Shown: positions 42,291-49,770 of the stretch, piece after piece
How the letters are laid out: each line of letters begins with the position of its first letter
Position numbering within the stretch: the stretch's first letter is position 1
Origin: Actinomycetes bacterium
GTDB lineage: Bacteria > Actinomycetota > Acidimicrobiia > Spongiisociales > JAHEDJ01
NCBI GenBank assembly: GCA_024641245.1
Contig: JAHEDK010000015.1
Span: 1 to 61,885 of the forward strand
Direction: 5' to 3'
Length of the DNA: 61,885 nucleotides
Translations under genes and position numbers: made by a program
The notes under the pieces: generated by a model
What the model saw: only the letters and a program-made list of their open reading frames with translations
Told to the model about the DNA's origin: nothing
Databases searched by the model: none

Positions 42291-42743
42291 TTAACCGGCT
42301 TCGGAGCCTGCCTCATCTAGTCGGGTTATCTGCGGTGGTCCGGGGATTCGGCTTGGTAGCGAATCATCGTCCAACTGTCCGGGTTCCTCGAGTCCGTATT
42401 TCACGACCAGATGAAGGTAATCACGCTGGTAGAGAATCTTGCACCTTACGTCGGGATGGAACTCGAGTAGTCGCCGGACTTTGCGGTTCTTCTTGGTTAC
42501 CAGCTTCTGGTTCATTGTGGTGATCTCAATGAATATGTCTTCATCGGGCAGGTAGAAATCGGGAGTGAAGAAGCTGGTCGGCGTGCCGTCGGCGTCGAAC
42601 TCGATTCCAAAGGAACGCGGTTCGTAATCCCATGGCAATCCGTAGAAATCCAGGAGCAACGCGAATTGTCGCTCACTGTTGTGCGCAAATGAAACGGCGT
42701 CCGCCGCCGGGCGTTCGGGCCCCTCCCGGTAGTGGCTGCTCAG
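42291..42743 (-). CDS. PD-(D/E)XK-like small protein, apparent CTG start
   Basis: 150 aa when started at CTG 42743, whose last two bases are shared with the MerR TGA (CTGA). The only other usable start is TTG at 42659, which would remove the segment SFAHNSERQFA that fits the fold. The protein reads NSERQFALLLDFYGLPWDYEPRSFG, split here by the TTG site, then TPDFYLPDEDIFIEITTMNQK. The order Glu, Asp, then ExxxxxK after a strand fits the PD-(D/E)XK nuclease core. DNA cleavage is only inferred. It ends 67 nt before gcvT. Confidence 0.72.
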   Translation of the reverse strand: MSSHYREGPERPAADAVSFAHNSERQFALLLDFYGLPWDYEPRSFGIEFDADGTPTSFFTPDFYLPDEDIFIEITTMNQKLVTKKNRKVRRLLEFHPDVRCKILYQRDYLHLVVKYGLEEPGQLDDDSLPSRIPGPPQITRLDEAGSEAG

Positions 42744-43213
42744 GTGGAGCCTGCCTCGGTCGCGGCGATTTCCGTCCGGAGTGACTCGATCTCGGGATAG
42801 AGCTCATGAATCTCACCTTCGAGCTCATCCTGGACCGGGCCGACTGCAATCCCGAAGACGCCCTGTCCCTTGCGAAACACGTCGACGACTTCGTCTGGGC
42901 TGTGGGCGGCGAAAATGGTCTGACCGTCTGACAGCAACGTCACATCCCTCAGTGGCTGGGACGTTCGCAGCTGTTCCCGGAGAATCTCCATTGCCTGACG
43001 GATCTTCTTGAGGCTCATGCCGGCGTCGAGCAGCCGTTTGATGACCTTGAGCTGGATGACGTCGGTGAACGAATAGAGGCGCTGCGAGCCCGACCCCCGG
43101 GCGTCTTGAATCGACGGTGTGATCAGGTCGGTGCGTGCCCAATAGTCGAGTTGCCGATAGGTGATGCCAACCAGATTGCAGACATTCGGGGCTCGGAAGC
43201 CGGTCTCAGTCAC
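42740..43213 (-). CDS. MerR-family regulator, Rv1830-like
   Basis: 157 aa. An N-terminal MerR winged helix (VCNLVGITYRQLDYWARTDLI, SQRLYSFTDVIQLKVIKRLLDAG) is followed by the helix MSLKKIRQAMEILREQL and a ~70-residue C-terminal domain without metal-binding cysteines. The single Cys is in the HTH. Order and type match the second MerR gene (Rv1830) of the mycobacterial gcvH-garA region. A role in controlling nearby metabolic or division genes is likely but unproven. Its stop overlaps the next gene's CTG. Confidence 0.9.
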   Translation of the reverse strand: MTETGFRAPNVCNLVGITYRQLDYWARTDLITPSIQDARGSGSQRLYSFTDVIQLKVIKRLLDAGMSLKKIRQAMEILREQLRTSQPLRDVTLLSDGQTIFAAHSPDEVVDVFRKGQGVFGIAVGPVQDELEGEIHELYPEIESLRTEIAATEAGST

Positions 43214-43296
43214 GATGCGTTTCCCTTTCGTTGCCCAAGGTTACACGCCCGTAATTACCCCAGGGTGAGTCAACCTACTCGTGCAAGCCCGCGCAG

Positions 43297-44307
43297 TCAA
43301 CGATCATCGGAAGACGGGACGGCCAACATGCGAATCAGGGCATCGATGTGCTCCCGCGTCCCGATTGCCACCAGCAAGTCGCCGGGCGCGAAGGAGCGGT
43401 CGGGATTCGGGTTGAGTGCGATTCCTTCCTGGTCTGCCTCGATGGCGAGAATCGTCGCCCCGGACAACTCCCTGATACGTGAGGTTCGTAGTGTGGCTCC
43501 TGCCAGAGGGCTTCCTTCGGGTACCGCCAATTGCTCGATCCGGAGTTCCACCAGGTCCCCTTCCACAACCAGATCGACGAACCTGGCCAGGTTGGGATCG
43601 AGAGCCATGGCAGCAATGCGTCTGGCTCCCACGGTTTGTGGCGAGACGATCCGGTCGGCCCCGGCCAGGCGAAGCTTCCCAATCGATTCAGGCTCCGTGG
43701 CTCTCGAGATCACCAGCAGATCGGGTTGAATCGATTTCGCCGACAGCACGATGACCAGATTGTCTGAGTCGTCCCTAACGCAGGCAATCAACGAATGGGC
43801 GCGTTTGATGCCGGCACTCTCCAAAACATCGTTGTGAGTGGCGTCTCCTTCGATGACCAGCGCCCCCGCTGATCTGGCCGCTTCCGCCAGCGTGGGGTCC
43901 GTTTCGATCACCACGACGTTCTCAGTCCGACGGTGAATGTGCTCCCAGGTAGCGGCACCGACCTTGCCGAACCCACATACGATGTAGTGTTCGGTGAGAT
44001 TGTCGATTTGTCGGCTCATCCGTGCCGTCCCCCGTCCACCCAGGTTCTCGAGCGCCATTTCCAGGGCTGCGCCAAAAGTGTAGACCGCCGCGCCAACCCC
44101 GACGATCATGAGCAGGATGGTCACGGCCCTGCCAACGCTCGAGAGGTCGATCACCTCTGCGAAACCGACCGTTGTGATGGTGACGACGACCATATAGAAG
44201 GAGTCGAACCAGGTGACGTCTTCGATGATGACGTAAGCGATCGTCCCGCTGCAGACGATCAGGGCAAGGAAGGCGGCGCCGATCCTGACTCGAGAGACGG
44301 CACTCAC
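43297..44307 (-). CDS. 2-TM potassium channel with RCK/TrkA domain
   Basis: 336 aa. Two TM helices flank a pore loop whose filter reads TITTVGFAEV, that is TVGF-A instead of TVGYG. Then comes an RCK N-domain (YIVCGFGKVGAATWEHI, VVIETDP, GDATHNDVLESAGI) and a TrkA_C domain (GSPLAGATLRTSRIRE) from residue ~250. The channel opens or closes when nucleotide or ion binds the RCK ring. Overlaps the nuclease-like gene upstream by the ATGA/GTGA pattern (44304-44307). Confidence 0.92.
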   Translation of the reverse strand: MSAVSRVRIGAAFLALIVCSGTIAYVIIEDVTWFDSFYMVVVTITTVGFAEVIDLSSVGRAVTILLMIVGVGAAVYTFGAALEMALENLGGRGTARMSRQIDNLTEHYIVCGFGKVGAATWEHIHRRTENVVVIETDPTLAEAARSAGALVIEGDATHNDVLESAGIKRAHSLIACVRDDSDNLVIVLSAKSIQPDLLVISRATEPESIGKLRLAGADRIVSPQTVGARRIAAMALDPNLARFVDLVVEGDLVELRIEQLAVPEGSPLAGATLRTSRIRELSGATILAIEADQEGIALNPNPDRSFAPGDLLVAIGTREHIDALIRMLAVPSSDDR

Positions 44308-44801
44308 GAGGTGGGCGGGGCTCCGAAATCCGTTGGAGACACGTCGTCGAGGAACTCCCGAAAGGCCTCTATCTCGTCCTCCTCGGATTCCTCCTCAATC
44401 TCAATGCCGGCATCCTCGAGCACTTGCGCGTCGGCGAAAAGCGGCGCCTCGGTTCGAGCGGCAAGAGCGATGGCGTCGGACGGGCGGGCAGACACATGAA
44501 TCTCATCCGTTTTCGTTCGGAAGACGAGGTCGGCGAAGAAGACGTTGTCCCGAAGTTCCGTCACGACAACGCGTTCAACCGCACTTCCAAGCGCGATGAC
44601 GCTGTCCCGAAAGAGGTCGTGGGTGAGCGGGCGCTGGTGCTCGACTCCCTCGAGCGCGTAGGCGATTGCCGTTGCCTCGATCGCGCCGATCCAGATTGGC
44701 AGGTAGCGGGTGCCCCCTCGTTCGCGCAGGAGCACAATCGGCTGATTGGATGGCAATTCAATCCGCACGCCAACCAGGTCCATCGGAACTCCGTTGCTCA
44801 T
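44304..44801 (-). CDS. bifunctional nuclease family protein (DUF151)
   Basis: 165 aa. DUF151/BFN marks: PIVLLRERGGTRYLPIWIG, EATAIAYALEGVEHQRPLTHDL, and the ARPSDAIALAAR signature. Plant and bacterial relatives show nuclease activity; the Mycobacterium counterpart is Rv1829. The C-terminal tail after residue ~130 is very acidic (EIEEESEEDEIE). Coupled at both ends by 4-nt overlaps to hpt and the potassium channel. Confidence 0.92.
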   Translation of the reverse strand: MSNGVPMDLVGVRIELPSNQPIVLLRERGGTRYLPIWIGAIEATAIAYALEGVEHQRPLTHDLFRDSVIALGSAVERVVVTELRDNVFFADLVFRTKTDEIHVSARPSDAIALAARTEAPLFADAQVLEDAGIEIEEESEEDEIEAFREFLDDVSPTDFGAPPTS

Positions 44802-45382
44802 GTGCTCAGACTATCACCGGGATCGGCCAACGCCAGGCGGCTCAAGACGGCCGGGTCTTCCGAGAAGGCAGGGAGATCGAGCACCGCCCAGATCGATGCG
44901 AGGTTTCGGAACCGACCGTCCCAGTCCATTCCATAACCGAGGAGAAACTCGTCTCCGACCTCGAAACCCCGGTACTCCAGCGGCGTCTCAACGAGCCGGC
45001 GCGAGGCCTTGTCGATCAGTGTGGCGGTAGAGAGGCTGGCCACGTCGCGCATTTCGATCATCCGGCGGAGCACGTTCAGTGTGAGACCGGTATCGACGAT
45101 GTCCTCAACGATGACCACATGGCGCCCTTCCAGAGACGTAAGGGTGTCCATCGCTATTCGCACGCGCCCGCCTTCACCGAACCGGCTCAAGGCAAGGAAG
45201 TCAACATCGAGTTCGGCTGGGATCGCCCGCACCAGATCCGCCAGGAACGGGAGTGCGCCGTGCAGCACCGCAACGAAGATCGGAAAACGACCCTCGAAAT
45301 CGACGCTGATCTGATTCCCCAGCTCGCGAATGCGCGACTCGATGGCGGACTGAGTGATGACCTCGACGACCGGCTCAGTCAT
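44798..45382 (-). CDS. hpt: hypoxanthine phosphoribosyltransferase
   Basis: 194 aa type I PRTase. The PRPP loop VVIVEDIVDTGLTL is exact, and FVAVLHGALPFLADLVRAI forms the pyrophosphate loop. It salvages hypoxanthine/guanine with PRPP. The hood region GMDWDGRFRNLASIWAVLDL differs a little from the usual YRNLPYIGVL, so base preference is not certain. The start lies within the upstream carboxypeptidase gene end (8-nt overlap). Confidence 0.93.
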   Translation of the reverse strand: MTEPVVEVITQSAIESRIRELGNQISVDFEGRFPIFVAVLHGALPFLADLVRAIPAELDVDFLALSRFGEGGRVRIAMDTLTSLEGRHVVIVEDIVDTGLTLNVLRRMIEMRDVASLSTATLIDKASRRLVETPLEYRGFEVGDEFLLGYGMDWDGRFRNLASIWAVLDLPAFSEDPAVLSRLALADPGDSLST

Positions 45383-46523
45383 TGCCCCACAACCAGTCCC
45401 AATACGCGCTGGCCCACGAGAACGCCTCGGCGATACCGGGCAACGAGTCTGGGTCGGTCAACTCGAGACCGACGCGACCGATCTCTTCCTCCCCCACTTC
45501 CGCGACGACCAGCGGATCTCCGCCCTCCGAGTATTCAATCACGAGGTCAACCTCCCCGGAGTCTTCCGGGCTGGCGAAGTACTCGAGCCCGGCGTTGGCG
45601 ATCGCGTCGGTGGTACCTCCCGGCCCGCGTTGCGAGGCGACGACCTGACCGACCGCCACGACATTCAGCATACCGAAGGCGCTGTAACCGTAACGGAGCA
45701 AAGCGGCGGCATCCGCGAAGTGATCGTTGGATCCCATGACCACCGCATAGAGGCGCCGCCCCTCTCGTTCGGCGGCCGCCACCATCGTCAATCTGGCCTC
45801 ATTCGTGAACCCCGTCTTGACGCCGATGGCACCTTCGAATGTTCCCAGCAGTGCGTTGGTGGAGGCTGCCACCCGCTCCGAGCCGTCCGGCGCGTTCGGA
45901 AATGTTGAAGATCGAGTGCCGACGATCTCGGCGAAGGTCGTATCTTTCATTCCGATCAGTGCAATCGTCAGTAGATCGCGGGCAGACGAGTAATGACCTT
46001 CCTCGTCGAGACCGTGAGGATTCATGAAGTGAGTGTTCTCGAGCCCGAGCCGGTCCGCCGTTTCGTTCATCATTCGGACGAATCCGCGTTCAGTGCCCCC
46101 TACGAATTCTGCGATGGCGATCGCGGCATCGTTGGCAGAGCGCATGAGCAGTGCTCTGAGAAGATCTTCCATCCGCCATACCTCACCAGGGACGAGGTCG
46201 ATCTCCGACTCGCCGATCTCGGTGGCGGCCTCGCTGATTACGACTCGATCGTCGAGATTGCTGTTCTCGAGGGCAACGAGTGCCGTCATCATTTTCGTTG
46301 TCGATGCCATCGCCCGCGCCTCGTCTGGACGTAGCGCACCCAGTTCACGTTCGAAGGTGTCGTCCCACAGCAGCCAGGTCTCAGCGGTGATCTCAGGCGG
46401 GGAGAGAGGAGCCAACCCCTCGAGCGGCTGGGTTGGAATGGAGAGAGGTCCGGCATCCACCCGGGCCGCGGGTGCGAGGACCACGGTGAGGGTGGTAAGG
46501 AGAACTATGAAGCGCTGTATCAC
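45375..46523 (-). CDS. D-alanyl-D-alanine carboxypeptidase (peptidase S11)
   Basis: 382 aa. The signal peptide ends near ARVDA. The three serine penicillin-binding motifs are present: STTK (nucleophile), SAN and KTG in GVKTGFT. Residues ~270-380 form a C-terminal domain with a late hydrophobic segment (WASAYWDWLWG) that could associate with the membrane. It trims the terminal D-Ala of peptidoglycan stem peptides, lowering substrate for transpeptidases. It overlaps ftsR by 4 nt, tying it to a growth/division operon. Confidence 0.94.
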   Translation of the reverse strand: MIQRFIVLLTTLTVVLAPAARVDAGPLSIPTQPLEGLAPLSPPEITAETWLLWDDTFERELGALRPDEARAMASTTKMMTALVALENSNLDDRVVISEAATEIGESEIDLVPGEVWRMEDLLRALLMRSANDAAIAIAEFVGGTERGFVRMMNETADRLGLENTHFMNPHGLDEEGHYSSARDLLTIALIGMKDTTFAEIVGTRSSTFPNAPDGSERVAASTNALLGTFEGAIGVKTGFTNEARLTMVAAAEREGRRLYAVVMGSNDHFADAAALLRYGYSAFGMLNVVAVGQVVASQRGPGGTTDAIANAGLEYFASPEDSGEVDLVIEYSEGGDPLVVAEVGEEEIGRVGLELTDPDSLPGIAEAFSWASAYWDWLWGND

Positions 46524-47200
46524 TGCGGGAGGGCTTCCCGTAACTCGTCGGATAGGAAAAGCTGATAGAGGTGTTCAAATGACTCGGAACCGGTCGACAA
46601 CGCTTCATGGGCACGCCTCTGAGCCTCCGGCGACCGGTGACGGCGCAGTGGTTCGGTCAGCGTGGTGAGCAAATCGGATGTTCGTTCGGCCGCCAGCATG
46701 ACGGTTCGGAGGTGTCGGGCTTCGAGGCCGAGTCCGATCAGACGGCCGGCTTCAAGACTGATGGCTACGTGGCCATCGTGATACGGCCCCCGTCCCGGCA
46801 GCAGTCCATGTTCGATTAGCGCTCGCATCTGCGAATCGTTGAGTCCCGACCGGGCCATGACCGTGTCGGCCTCGTACTCACCATCGGGTTGACCGAGTTC
46901 CCGAGTGGGGCGGGGGGCACCGTCCGGCGTTCCCACAGCGGGCTCCTCTCCACGATCCCACATGGTGAGTTTCGACTTGATCACTTTGAGTGGTAGGAAG
47001 TGATCGCGCTGCAAGCGCAGGATGTAGCGCAGGCGCTTCAAGTCGCTCTCGTGGAACTGCCGGTATCCGGATCGACTCCGCCCCGGATGTATTAGACCCT
47101 GGTCCTCCAGAAAACGAACCTTTGAAACGGAGACGTCGGGGAACTCCTCCTTGACGAGGTTGATGACCTCACCGATGGTGAGGGCGGGCGAATCAGGCAT
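46520..47200 (-). CDS. ftsR: MerR-family regulator, FtsR (Rv1828)-like
   Basis: 226 aa from the ATG at 47200 (MPDSPALTIGEVINLV), overlapping the FHA gene by 8 nt. The winged helix VSKVRFLEDQGLIHPGRSRSG, split here from YRQFHESDLKRLRYILRLQR, matches the FtsR/Rv1828 group, which activates ftsZ in corynebacteria. After a linker of ~40 residues a second, effector-like helical domain follows (SGLNDSQMRALIEHGLLPG). Its position after garA and before a cell-wall carboxypeptidase supports a role in growth and division control. Confidence 0.92.
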   Translation of the reverse strand: MPDSPALTIGEVINLVKEEFPDVSVSKVRFLEDQGLIHPGRSRSGYRQFHESDLKRLRYILRLQRDHFLPLKVIKSKLTMWDRGEEPAVGTPDGAPRPTRELGQPDGEYEADTVMARSGLNDSQMRALIEHGLLPGRGPYHDGHVAISLEAGRLIGLGLEARHLRTVMLAAERTSDLLTTLTEPLRRHRSPEAQRRAHEALSTGSESFEHLYQLFLSDELREALPQ

Positions 47201-47651
47201 CACCCTTGGCCACAAGGAGATGGAACTTGCCGATGAGGACCTCGTCACCGGGTTTCAACCATGCGTCGTCTACTCGCACTTCGTTGGCGTAGGTACCGTT
47301 CGTTGAGCCAGAGTCCTCAAGGCGGAGCCCTCGATTGTCAAGCACGAACCGGCAGTGCTGGCGCGAGACGGTTATGTCGTCGAGAAAGATATCACTCTCC
47401 GGGTGGCGCCCTACGGTCGTGACCCCTGGTTGCAGCAGGAAGGTGAGACCGGCACGTGGACCTCGCTCGATGACCAGGCCGATACCGCGTACACCGGGAA
47501 CTTGTGACGCCTCCGTAGGGCTCAGCGCGGGGTGTGCCTCTGCGGAAACCGGGACGAATACCACCGTCGGTTCATGCTCGATCGCCAATCCACAGGAATC
47601 ACAGATGGTGGCGTCGTTGGCAAGCGTTTGCTGGCAGGACGGGCATTCCAT
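47193..47651 (-). CDS. garA: FHA-domain protein, GarA-like, with zinc knuckle
   Basis: 152 aa. An N-terminal CPSC...CDSC zinc ribbon (residues 3-20) is followed by a linker and a C-terminal FHA domain: VTTVGRHPESDIFLDD, VSRQHCRF and DSGSTNGTYANEVRV. In GarA a phospho-Thr motif precedes the FHA domain; here SPTEASQVPGVRG contains one Thr but lacks the canonical ETTS, so phospho-control is uncertain. GarA governs 2-oxoglutarate and glutamate metabolism by binding enzymes. Synteny with gcvH and ftsR supports the assignment. Confidence 0.88.
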   Translation of the reverse strand: MECPSCQQTLANDATICDSCGLAIEHEPTVVFVPVSAEAHPALSPTEASQVPGVRGIGLVIERGPRAGLTFLLQPGVTTVGRHPESDIFLDDITVSRQHCRFVLDNRGLRLEDSGSTNGTYANEVRVDDAWLKPGDEVLIGKFHLLVAKGDA

Positions 47652-47665
47652 GCAGGCAATGGTAG

Positions 47666-47684
47666 CCGGGCCCGACGGACCCGG
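47666..47684 (-). terminator. hairpin between gcvH and garA
   Basis: CCGGGCCC and GGACCCGG pair over 8 positions (one G-U type) with a 3-nt loop in the 86-nt gap. A weak terminator or a processing site. Confidence 0.3.
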
Positions 47685-47737
47685 TTTTGGTTCCGTTCTG
47701 AGTCCTTCTCGTGCAACCGAGCCTGTTGTCCGGAACC

Positions 47738-48121
47738 TCAGTCCGCGATCAACGCTCCGTAGTCAGTGGCCTCCAACATGGCATCGAGGCCCGAAGGGTC
47801 CTGCAGCCGCAGCTCGACAAACCATCCATCGCCGTATGGATCAGAGTTGACGAGTTCCGGCTGGTCGTTGAGTGCCTCGTTGACGGCTGTGACGATACCC
47901 GCCAGGGGGGCATAGACATCGGCGACCGACTTCGTCGACTCGACCTCGGCGAGTGTTGCTCCTTTGGCAAATTCGGAACCGACCTGTGGCAACTCGACGT
48001 ACACGATGTCGCCGAGCGCTTCCTGCGCGTAGTCGGTGATGCCAAGACGAACTACGCCGTCTGCTTTCGCAACGGCCCATTCGTGCTCTTCTGTATATCG
48101 CCGATCGCCGGGGACATTCAT
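47738..48121 (-). CDS. gcvH: glycine cleavage system H protein
   Basis: 127 aa lipoyl carrier. The lipoylation Lys is in VESTKSVADVYAP. The N-terminal YTEEHEWA, split here from GITDYAQEALGDIVYVELP, and the C-terminal YGDGWFVELRL are standard. It carries the aminomethyl group between the P- and T-proteins encoded at 38355-42223. The separate location, next to garA, mirrors the mycobacterial gcvH-garA order. Confidence 0.97.
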   Translation of the reverse strand: MNVPGDRRYTEEHEWAVAKADGVVRLGITDYAQEALGDIVYVELPQVGSEFAKGATLAEVESTKSVADVYAPLAGIVTAVNEALNDQPELVNSDPYGDGWFVELRLQDPSGLDAMLEATDYGALIAD

Positions 48122-48160
48122 CGGATCGCTTCCTCCTGTATCAAATCACCGGTTCTGAGC

Positions 48161-48745
48161 TTAGCCTTGGCGAGATGTCGCCAGCGCCCGTCGGATATCG
48201 ATTGCGTACAAAACGCCCACCCAGTAGTACAGGATCAGCCCGACGATGCCGGCGACCCAGGCGAGGGGTTCAAATAACCCGGGTAGAACATCTCCGGCTG
48301 CGACGTAGAACGCAGGAATGGCACCGTACAACAGGAATGTGGCCAGTTTCCCGAGATACCGCACCTCGAGCTTTCCTCTGGTCCGGAGGGCCAGCACCAG
48401 TGCACCGACCGCGACAATGGATTCCCGGATGATGAGCAATGCCGCGAACGACGACGGCAGAATCCCTGTAGCCCACCCGGCAATCACCGCGGTCGCAACG
48501 GCGATCCGATCGGCGAGGGGATCCAGAAATTTGCCAATCTCGCTCACCTGGCTCAGTCTCCTGGCCAGATAGCCGTCGATCCAATCGGTCCAGCCGATTG
48601 TCAGTAGGAGCCAACCGGCTGCAGCCGGGTTGTCTCGCCCGATGAGCAGCCACAGGAAAACCGGGATCATCAACAGCCTGATGATCGACACCAGATTCGG
48701 TATCGTCAGCAGGTTCCAATCCCGGCCGTCGGCCTGGTGGTCCAG
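48161..48745 (-). CDS. pgsA: CDP-diacylglycerol-glycerol-3-phosphate 3-phosphatidyltransferase-like, CTG start
   Basis: 194 aa with about five TM helices. The CDP-alcohol phosphatidyltransferase motif DGYLARRLSQVSEIGKFLD, continued by PLAD, contains all aspartates. The reading frame has no ATG, GTG or TTG between the upstream stop and the first TM helix. CTG at 48745 has AGGAG at 5-nt spacing (overlapping the oppF-like stop) and is the natural start. It makes phosphatidylglycerol-phosphate or a related phospholipid at the membrane. The mycobacterial relative in this synteny is pgsA2 (Rv1822). Confidence 0.9.
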   Translation of the reverse strand: MDHQADGRDWNLLTIPNLVSIIRLLMIPVFLWLLIGRDNPAAAGWLLLTIGWTDWIDGYLARRLSQVSEIGKFLDPLADRIAVATAVIAGWATGILPSSFAALLIIRESIVAVGALVLALRTRGKLEVRYLGKLATFLLYGAIPAFYVAAGDVLPGLFEPLAWVAGIVGLILYYWVGVLYAIDIRRALATSRQG

Positions 48746-48753
48746 TTCGGCTC

Positions 48754-49770
48754 CTAGAGGTTGTAGCAGGCGACCAAGTGGCCGTTGCCGAGGTCGTCGA
48801 ACCCGGGATGATCGCTGGTGCGGCACTGATCGGTAGCCCGCGGACAGCGTTCGATGAACCGGCAAACGGGTGGCGGATTCAGGGCCTTGGAGATTCCACC
48901 CTTGATATCCACCCGTTCGCGCTTGTAGGCAGGATCCGGCACGGGGACTGCGGAGAGCAGTGCCCGCGTATAGGGATGCCGCGGGTTCGCCAGGAGTTCT
49001 TCTGTCGGTGCGATCTCCACGATCTTGCCCAGGTACATCACCGCGATGCGGTCGCACATGTAGCGGGCGACCGCCAGGTCGTGAGTGATGTAGAGGTACG
49101 ACACGTTGAACTCGTCTGCCAGTTTCAGCATCAGATCCATGATCGAGATGCGGATGCTCACATCGAGCATCGAAGTCGGTTCGTCGGCCACGACGAAGGT
49201 CGGATCGATCACCAACGCTCTGGCAATAGCAACCCGCTGCCGCTGACCGCCGGACAACTCGTGCGGGTAGCGGAACAAGAACGACTCCGGCGGGGTCAGG
49301 CCTACTCGATGGAGCAGCTCCGCGACACGCTCTTCTCGCTCCTGGACGCGACCGATGCGCTGGACGGTGAGTGATTCCGCAACCGTGTCGTAAACGGTAC
49401 GGCGGGGATTCAGCGACTCGAACGGATCCTGGAAGATCATTTGAACTCGCCGGCGGAAACGTCGCATGTCGGAGCGCTGAATGTGGGCGATGTCGATGAG
49501 CTCGCCTTTGTCATCGAGAAGGATCTGTCCCGATGTGGCATCGGTCAGCTTCGTCAGCATCCGTCCCGTTGTGCTCTTCCCACAACCGGACTCACCGACG
49601 AGCCCGAGCGATTCGCCTGGAGCGATCTCGAAGTTAATGTCGTCGACCGCATGGACGAAGTCGTGAGCTTCCCGGAAGATGTTCTTGGATACGGGGTACA
49701 GCTTGCGGAGGTTCTCGACCTTGACCAGCGGGGTCGTCTTTGCCGCAATGTCGGTCATCGGCTCAGTCAC
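48754..49770 (-). CDS. oppF: oligopeptide ABC transporter ATP-binding protein, OppF/DppF-type
   Basis: 338 aa from GTG 49770, sharing GTGA with the oppD-like stop. Walker A GESGCGKST, signature LSGGQRQRVAIARAL and Walker B FVVADEPTSMLD are intact. The C-terminal extension has the oligopeptide-transporter Cys cluster region (VCRFIERCPRATDQC), probable Fe-S or metal site of this subfamily. It pairs with the OppD-like ATPase to drive peptide import. The last gene of the operon before pgsA. Confidence 0.93.
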   Translation of the reverse strand: MTEPMTDIAAKTTPLVKVENLRKLYPVSKNIFREAHDFVHAVDDINFEIAPGESLGLVGESGCGKSTTGRMLTKLTDATSGQILLDDKGELIDIAHIQRSDMRRFRRRVQMIFQDPFESLNPRRTVYDTVAESLTVQRIGRVQEREERVAELLHRVGLTPPESFLFRYPHELSGGQRQRVAIARALVIDPTFVVADEPTSMLDVSIRISIMDLMLKLADEFNVSYLYITHDLAVARYMCDRIAVMYLGKIVEIAPTEELLANPRHPYTRALLSAVPVPDPAYKRERVDIKGGISKALNPPPVCRFIERCPRATDQCRTSDHPGFDDLGNGHLVACYNL

